This document shows, in pieces, positions 60,284 through 64,000 of a stretch of 64,000 bases of DNA. Each line of letters opens with the position of its first letter. The stretch's first letter is position 1. The notes below the pieces were generated by a model. That model saw only the letters and a program-made list of their open reading frames with translations. It made no database searches and was not told the origin of the DNA. The stretch is from an uncultured Lachnospiraceae bacterium. Its GTDB lineage: Bacteria > Bacillota > Clostridia > Lachnospirales > Lachnospiraceae. The position numbers were made by a program, and so were the translations under genes. Location of the stretch: NCBI GenBank assembly GCA_947178145.1, contig CAMWXE010000005.1, positions 1 through 64,000 of the forward strand, written 5' to 3'.

Positions 60284-61075
60284 ATGAGGTTTTTTGGTGG
60301 TTGTGATGCGGGGAGTACTTATACGAAATGTGTGATTATAGATGAGAACAGTAAGATGGTGGCGCATGTTACGAGTCGGAGCCGTATTAATCCGGTGTTG
60401 AGTGCGGAGGCGGCGCTCAATGAGGCGGTTGCACAGGTGGATGGTCTGCACTCGGCGGCGGATTTGGCGTATCTGGTCGGTACGGGGTATGGGCGGAATA
60501 AAGTTCCTTTTGCGGACGAAAATATTTCTGAGATCAGCTGTCATGCGATGGGGGTACATATGGCAAATCCTGAGGTACATGCGATTATTGACATCGGCGG
60601 ACAGGATGTCAAGGGGATTGCTGTCGATACGGATGGAACGGTGCTCAACTTTGCGATGAATGACAAGTGTGCAGCCGGAACAGGACGTTTTTTTGAGAGT
60701 ATGGCAAATGCTTTTGAGATGTCATTGGAAGAGTTTTCCAGACTGTCATTGAAGGCGAAAAATGTGATACCGATCACGGCACAGTGTACGGTGTTTGCCG
60801 AGAGTGAGGTGGTCTCCCTCGTCGGTGAGGGAAAGCCGATGGAGGAAATTGCGGCGGGAATACAGCTCTCTGTCGCCAAGCGGTGCTTTGTCATGGCAAA
60901 GAAGGCGGGAGCGACAGACCGCATCACCCTGACAGGCGGCTGCGCCAAAAATGAAGGGCTAAAGCAGGCGATTGAGAAAGTGCTCAAAATCAAGGTCGTG
61001 GACCTGCCAATCGATCCGCAGCTCATGGGCGCGCTCGGAGCGGCGGAGTACGCAAAACGGAAAGGGAACGTTTAA
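60284..61075 (+). CDS. Acyl-CoA dehydratase activase (HgdC/BadF-BcrA type ATPase)
   Basis: A 263-residue ASKHA-fold ATPase. It shows 'GGCDAGSTYTKCVIID' (phosphate 1), 'AIIDIGGQDVKGIAVD' (phosphate 2) and 'LTGGCAKNEGLKQAIE' (adenosine loop). 'NDKCAAGTGRFFE' and 'TAQCTVFAESEVVSL' carry the two cysteines by which the homodimer holds one 4Fe-4S cluster. It uses ATP to fire single electrons into the HgdB-like pair encoded before it. ATG 60284 has GGGAGG seven bases upstream. Its last codons lie in the first unit of a minisatellite. Confidence 0.92.
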   Translation: MRFFGGCDAGSTYTKCVIIDENSKMVAHVTSRSRINPVLSAEAALNEAVAQVDGLHSAADLAYLVGTGYGRNKVPFADENISEISCHAMGVHMANPEVHAIIDIGGQDVKGIAVDTDGTVLNFAMNDKCAAGTGRFFESMANAFEMSLEEFSRLSLKAKNVIPITAQCTVFAESEVVSLVGEGKPMEEIAAGIQLSVAKRCFVMAKKAGATDRITLTGGCAKNEGLKQAIEKVLKIKVVDLPIDPQLMGALGAAEYAKRKGNV

Positions 61076-61147
61076 CGGAAAGGGCAGTTTAACGGAAAGG
61101 GAACGTTTAACGGAAAGGGCACGTTTAACGAAAAGGGCACGTTTAAC
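61056..61147 (+). repeat. Minisatellite of five 17-18 base units
   Basis: Units of the form ACGGAAAGGGAACGTTTA repeat five times with small changes (one unit 17 bases, the last two with ACGAAAAGGG or similar), plus a partial sixth. The first unit holds the end and TAA stop of the activase gene, so unit number does not alter the protein. The rest of the spacer to 61319 contains a TATAAT-like box near 61212 and nothing else I can name. Confidence 0.88.
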
Positions 61148-61319
61148 GAAAGGGAAAAGAATTTCGCGAGTAGCAGCTAAAAGTATAAAGATTTTTTGAA
61201 TTTGTTCGATATAATTTTTGATATGTATCAGTGTGCCGCTTTTGTATTGCATGGAAGCATAGTTTACTTTCGGAAGCGCCGCACAAACAATATTTGTCTG
61301 AATCAAGGAGGATGATGGC

Positions 61320-62204
61320 ATGAGTATGATGTTGGGAATCAGCAGTTCTAATCAAAAAAGACTGGAAATCAAAGATATGAGCGGAAAGGTGGTGGGATCT
61401 GTTACAATCACAAAAGGGAAGTCGTCACAGACAGTGACAAAAAAACGTCTGCCGTACAGTTTTAAAGAGATATCGACAAGACTTTTGAATACCAGGAAGT
61501 CGGGTAATGCACAGCGTGTATTGCTGAGTGCAAAGCAAAAAGTCGCATCCCTTCGTCTGATGTATAAGGGTGGTGTGTATGACGATGATGAGGTTTTTGC
61601 CGCCTTGATACATGCACAAGCAATTGCCAAGGTCGCAAAGAAACGTGTGAAGCATCTAGAGGAGGAGGAAAGGGTCGAGAAGAAAGTGGAAAAGGATGGA
61701 TCGCTGTGCGAGGCGGATCTCGAGGAGAAGACTGAGGAAGCGACTACCAAACAGATTCAAAAAGAAGAGAAAGAACAGGCAAAGGCAAAACTTGACATGG
61801 AGCGAATGCAAAAACTCATGGAACAGTATGAGCGAATGATGCAAGAGGCGATGAAGGAACTTGAGCAGCTGGACAATATGAGTGAGCTTTCAGAGGAGAT
61901 GGGTGTCAGCGGGCAAGTCAGCATGGATCCGAAGGATTTGGAGCTTATGAAGAAAAAGCACCGCGCCGATGAAATGCGGGCGATTGTGGAGGCTGACATG
62001 AAGTACCTGAAATTTATGTTCGACAAGCTTGAGAAGGAGAAACAGAGTAATAGTACTAGCAGTTTTAGCAGCGTCAGCAGCAATAACAGCGTCAGCGGTA
62101 GTGAGGGTGTCTCGCTAGAGCTGGGCGGTGTGGACATCCCAGTGGAAGCTGCGCCAGATGCGATGACAATTGTCGAAGGCGGCGCAATTGATGCGGCGGT
62201 GTAA
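61320..62204 (+). CDS. Coiled-coil protein of unknown function
   Basis: A 294-residue soluble protein with no signal peptide. The N-terminal 100 residues are basic ('LEIKDMSGKVVGSVTITKGK', 'KRLPYSFKEISTRLLNTRKSGNAQRVL'). Residues about 100-240 form charged coiled coils, a serine/asparagine-rich linker (about 241-262) follows, and the end is acidic and hydrophobic. AAGGAGG lies before the ATG. I know similar-looking proteins only as hypothetical Lachnospiraceae proteins. The layout (ordered head, coiled coil, flexible linker, short tail) would suit a structural or scaffold role. Confidence 0.7.
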   Translation: MSMMLGISSSNQKRLEIKDMSGKVVGSVTITKGKSSQTVTKKRLPYSFKEISTRLLNTRKSGNAQRVLLSAKQKVASLRLMYKGGVYDDDEVFAALIHAQAIAKVAKKRVKHLEEEERVEKKVEKDGSLCEADLEEKTEEATTKQIQKEEKEQAKAKLDMERMQKLMEQYERMMQEAMKELEQLDNMSELSEEMGVSGQVSMDPKDLELMKKKHRADEMRAIVEADMKYLKFMFDKLEKEKQSNSTSSFSSVSSNNSVSGSEGVSLELGGVDIPVEAAPDAMTIVEGGAIDAAV

Positions 62205-62246
62205 TGTGGTGAAATGCAAAGTCCTGTCAGAACAGCAACCAATAGT

Positions 62247-62388
62247 GTTACTTTTCACATCCACGCCAACGTAGTGGGAATCATGCGCCAAATTGATGCC
62301 CTTTATCAATTTGTGTGCAAAATCTGTTATAATTCACACCTCAATAACATATAAGCTGATAAAAGCTGGCGTGGGTGTGAATTGTAAC
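62247..62388. repeat. Palindromic element with nested hairpin
   Basis: The arms GTTAC..TTCACATCCACGCCA (62247-62268) and TGGCGTGGGTGTGAA..GTAAC (62367-62388) pair over 22 bases with three mismatches. Inside is a second perfect hairpin, CAAATTGAT / ATCAATTTG (62289-62313). It lies in the 284-base gap before the cytidylate-kinase-like gene and may be a small mobile repeat or a structured RNA. The following 100 bases are AT-rich and probably hold that gene's promoter. Confidence 0.6.
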
Positions 62389-62488
62389 CCAATAGTTACC
62401 AATAATTTGTTAAATATTGTAATATTTCTAGTAAATTTTCTGATATTATGTTAAAATAATTATAATAAAGTGAAAAGGAGCTGGTGAT

Positions 62489-63097
62489 ATGTATAAGATT
62501 ATTACAATGGAGCGTGAGTTTGGGAGCGGTGGTAATGAGATTGGCAGACGGGTGGCAAAAAGGCTTGGCATAGAGCTGTATGACAGGAATATATTGGTGG
62601 AGGCGGCAAAGCGGCTGGATATTCCGCCGATTTATATTGGGGACCTGGAGGAGACAGCGCCGGGAAGTATTATTTTTAATCTCTCAAAGACGGCAATCGG
62701 CGGCGGAAGCAGAAGGGAAAATTCCAATCTGCCAATGTCAGAGAAGCTTTTTTTGGAAGAAAAAAAGATTATTGAGGAAATTGTCGAGAAACACGACTGC
62801 GTGATTGTGGGGCGGTGCGCTTCCTTTATACTATACGACAGGGAAGACTGTCTGAAGGTGTTTGTCCATGCAGATAAGGACTACCGCATCGAGCGTACGA
62901 TTCAGACAGAAAATATCGCGGCAGCGGAGGCGGATGATTTCCTGCGCAAATCGGACAAGAGAAGAAGCAATTTCTACAATACACACACTGGATGGAGGTG
63001 GGGAGATCCGTCCAAGTTTGATTTGTGTCTGAACAGCAAGCGCCTCGGTCTGGATACCTGCGTGGACATCCTTGCAGGGATGATGCAGAAGAATTGA
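62489..63097 (+). CDS. Cytidylate kinase-like family protein
   Basis: A 202-residue P-loop protein of the Cytidylate_kin2 family. The N-terminus 'IITMEREFGSGGNEIGRRVAKRLGIELYD' has the family's 'REFGSGG' in place of a standard Walker A; 'DCVIVGRCASFIL' and 'VFVHADKDYRIERTI' follow. True CMP kinases are a different family, and the substrate of this one is not established. AAGGAGC precedes the ATG. A small membrane protein gene follows after 35 bases. Confidence 0.88.
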   Translation: MYKIITMEREFGSGGNEIGRRVAKRLGIELYDRNILVEAAKRLDIPPIYIGDLEETAPGSIIFNLSKTAIGGGSRRENSNLPMSEKLFLEEKKIIEEIVEKHDCVIVGRCASFILYDREDCLKVFVHADKDYRIERTIQTENIAAAEADDFLRKSDKRRSNFYNTHTGWRWGDPSKFDLCLNSKRLGLDTCVDILAGMMQKN

Positions 63098-63132
63098 TTG
63101 GATAATGTTGAAATAGTAAGAGGTACATAATT

Positions 63133-63363
63133 ATGGGAAATATAGAGAATTCGGCTTATTTGATAGGAACGGTTGTTGGTGCACTTTTTGCGGGGGCGCT
63201 TATTGGACTCATTCCATTTTTTCTGGGCAGGAAATGGGGGAAACAGCGATTGGGTACAGTTGGCCTGGTAGTCTGCATCTTGTGCAATTTCCTTTTAGGA
63301 ATATGGTTATCCATCCCGGCCTGTCTTATCATTATAGTCGTAATGCTGCTGACACGTAAATAG
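63133..63363 (+). CDS. Small membrane protein
   Basis: A 76-residue protein with two hydrophobic helices (about residues 9-31 and 42-72) separated by a basic turn 'GRKWGKQRLG'. No family is recognised. A weak AAGAGG-type site lies before the ATG, and a good terminator follows, so it is probably co-expressed with the kinase-like gene before it. Confidence 0.6.
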   Translation: MGNIENSAYLIGTVVGALFAGALIGLIPFFLGRKWGKQRLGTVGLVVCILCNFLLGIWLSIPACLIIIVVMLLTRK

Positions 63364-63385
63364 ATGTATAAGACGTGCAAAACAG

Positions 63386-63434
63386 AAAATGCGTGCAAAC
63401 ATGCTAAGAACAGCATGTTATGCACGCATTTTTT
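63386..63434 (+). terminator. Rho-independent terminator
   Basis: A long stem AAAATGCGTGCA-ACATGCT / AGCATGT-TGCACGCATTTT with a six-base loop, ending in TTTTTT. It closes the cytidylate-kinase-like operon. Confidence 0.88.
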
Positions 63435-63446
63435 ATGAACCACTTT

Positions 63447-63633
63447 AGGAACTGTAGGAAAATAACTGACGCATCTTGACTTGTCTATTTCTCCGATATC
63501 AAATTGCTAAAGCAATTGCACAAAAAGCCTCGCCGTAGCCCACTACGCCTACGTTTTTTGTACCATTACGAAGTAATTTACTCTCGAAGAAATATCCTGC
63601 GCAATCTGCATCAGTTATTTTTCTACAGTTCCT
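63447..63633. repeat. Palindromic repeat element, copy 2 (MITE-like)
   Basis: Terminal inverted arms GGAACTGTAGGAAAATAACTGA (from 63448) and its near-complement ending at 63632. Next to the left arm is 'TTGACTTGTCTA', and inside is 'CTACGCCTACG'; both match the element at 37973-38143. No meaningful open frame. The 170 bases after it (63634-63807) hold nothing I can name. Confidence 0.75.
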
Positions 63634-63807
63634 TATTGAAGGTGCTGGCACATCCTCCTTCATATCTGCTAAGAACGATAAAGCGCAGCAATCGTCTCAG
63701 TTGGCTCAATTGGTATTGCCTTTCCTTCACTTGTATACATTTTTACATGAACTTCGGCAATAAAGAAGTTCTATATTATAAAAATGGTATATTCGGTTTA
63801 TTTCATG

Positions 63808-64000
63808 TCATGTACGGTCTGGATGACAATCAACAATTGGCAGCATAATGGAAATGTCAAAGACTGTGCCCTTGATTTCAATATCCATTATCCCATTTTC
63901 TTTTTGCACAATTTTATTTACGTTCTTAAGACCGGTTCCCCAATCTTTCATCCCAAAATCCTCCTGTCCTATATCAGATGCCGCTGCATTTTTTACATTA
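63808..64000 (-). CDS. GHKL sensor histidine kinase, C-terminal end (partial)
   Basis: The last 64 codons of a reverse-strand gene that continues beyond the window. 'DWGTGLKNVNKIVQKENGIMDIEIKGTVFDISIMLP' is the final glycine box and beta strands of a GHKL-type ATPase domain, as in AgrC-like kinases. It ends in TGA (63808-63810). A LytTR-type regulator would be expected next to it outside the window. Confidence 0.8.
   Translation of the reverse strand, partial: NVKNAAASDIGQEDFGMKDWGTGLKNVNKIVQKENGIMDIEIKGTVFDISIMLPIVDCHPDRT

Noticed and set aside
58448-61147. Repeats at 58448-58532 and 61056-61147 as CRISPR arrays
   Set aside because: Units are contiguous without unique spacers of 30-40 bases, and no cas genes are present.
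63504-63848. A 114-codon forward open frame near the right edge
   Set aside because: It runs across the palindromic repeat, is rich in Arg, Leu and Ser without domain features, and overlaps the reverse-strand kinase end.
1-64000. tRNA, rRNA or common metabolite riboswitches
   Set aside because: I looked for tRNA-like cloverleafs, rRNA segments and typical riboswitch cores by eye and found none that I could support; a covariance-model scan would be decisive.

Overview
This window comes from a low-to-mid GC, Gram-positive, spore-forming anaerobe, most likely a gut Lachnospiraceae (Clostridia). The evidence is the dipicolinate synthase pair dpaA/dpaB (sporulation), YesM/YesN-type two-component control of carbohydrate genes, a 2-hydroxyacyl-CoA dehydratase-type Fe-S cluster, strong AGGAGG ribosome binding sites, and a YjfB motility-type protein behind a sigma-D-like promoter. 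I see no rRNA, tRNA, CRISPR array or complete insertion sequence.

Region 1 (1-7.4 kb): a GNAT fragment and an intact GNAT gene; a LytTR regulator / GHKL kinase pair next to an ABC ATPase / FtsX-type permease pair (probable peptide sensing and export or resistance); then a tRNA-dihydrouridine synthase. Region 2 (7.5-17 kb) is accessory and partly decayed: a nested palindromic repeat; two neighbouring DUF262 (GmrSD-like) genes, the first frameshifted; remnants of a metallo-beta-lactamase-fold gene, an ImmA/IrrE peptidase and a Cro-like gene around an intact XRE repressor with a clear operator; a UBA/DUF4342-type membrane protein; an OmpR-type two-component system; and a brnT-brnA toxin-antitoxin operon with a frameshift in each gene.

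Region 3 (17-20.5 kb) is a reverse-strand operon dpaA-dpaB-asnB with a perfect sigma-K-type promoter. Region 4 (20.5-41 kb) is a polysaccharide-utilisation locus: YesN-YesM-type regulator and kinase with a membrane-anchored partner, a sugar ABC importer (lipoprotein plus two permeases), an uncharacterised 812-residue protein, a GH28-fold pectinase-like enzyme, a KdgF-like cupin, a NifU-like mini-protein, a GH38 alpha-mannosidase-like enzyme, an ANT(6)-like nucleotidyltransferase, and a GH3 enzyme with swapped domain order behind two LacI-type palindromes. Together these suggest uptake of an oligosaccharide and its breakdown inside the cell.

Region 5 (41-55 kb) is mostly core: HxlR regulator, OmpR regulator with a kinase that lacks its ATPase domain, CPBP protease, MATE exporter, CvfB, YjfB, CdaR-like regulator, ftsE-ftsX-EnvC-like-ctpA (division-coupled wall hydrolysis), AraC/GyrI regulator and a second MATE exporter. 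Region 6 (55-64 kb) holds a P-loop polynucleotide-kinase-like gene next to a Thg1-like 3'-5' polymerase (possible RNA end repair), then a CooC-like ATPase, two HgdB-like proteins and a dehydratase activase, with short tandem duplications after several of these genes, a coiled-coil protein of unknown role, a palindromic element, a cytidylate-kinase-like gene, and the tail of a GHKL kinase cut by the window edge. Two copies of one palindromic repeat family (37973-38143 and 63447-63633) link regions 4 and 6.
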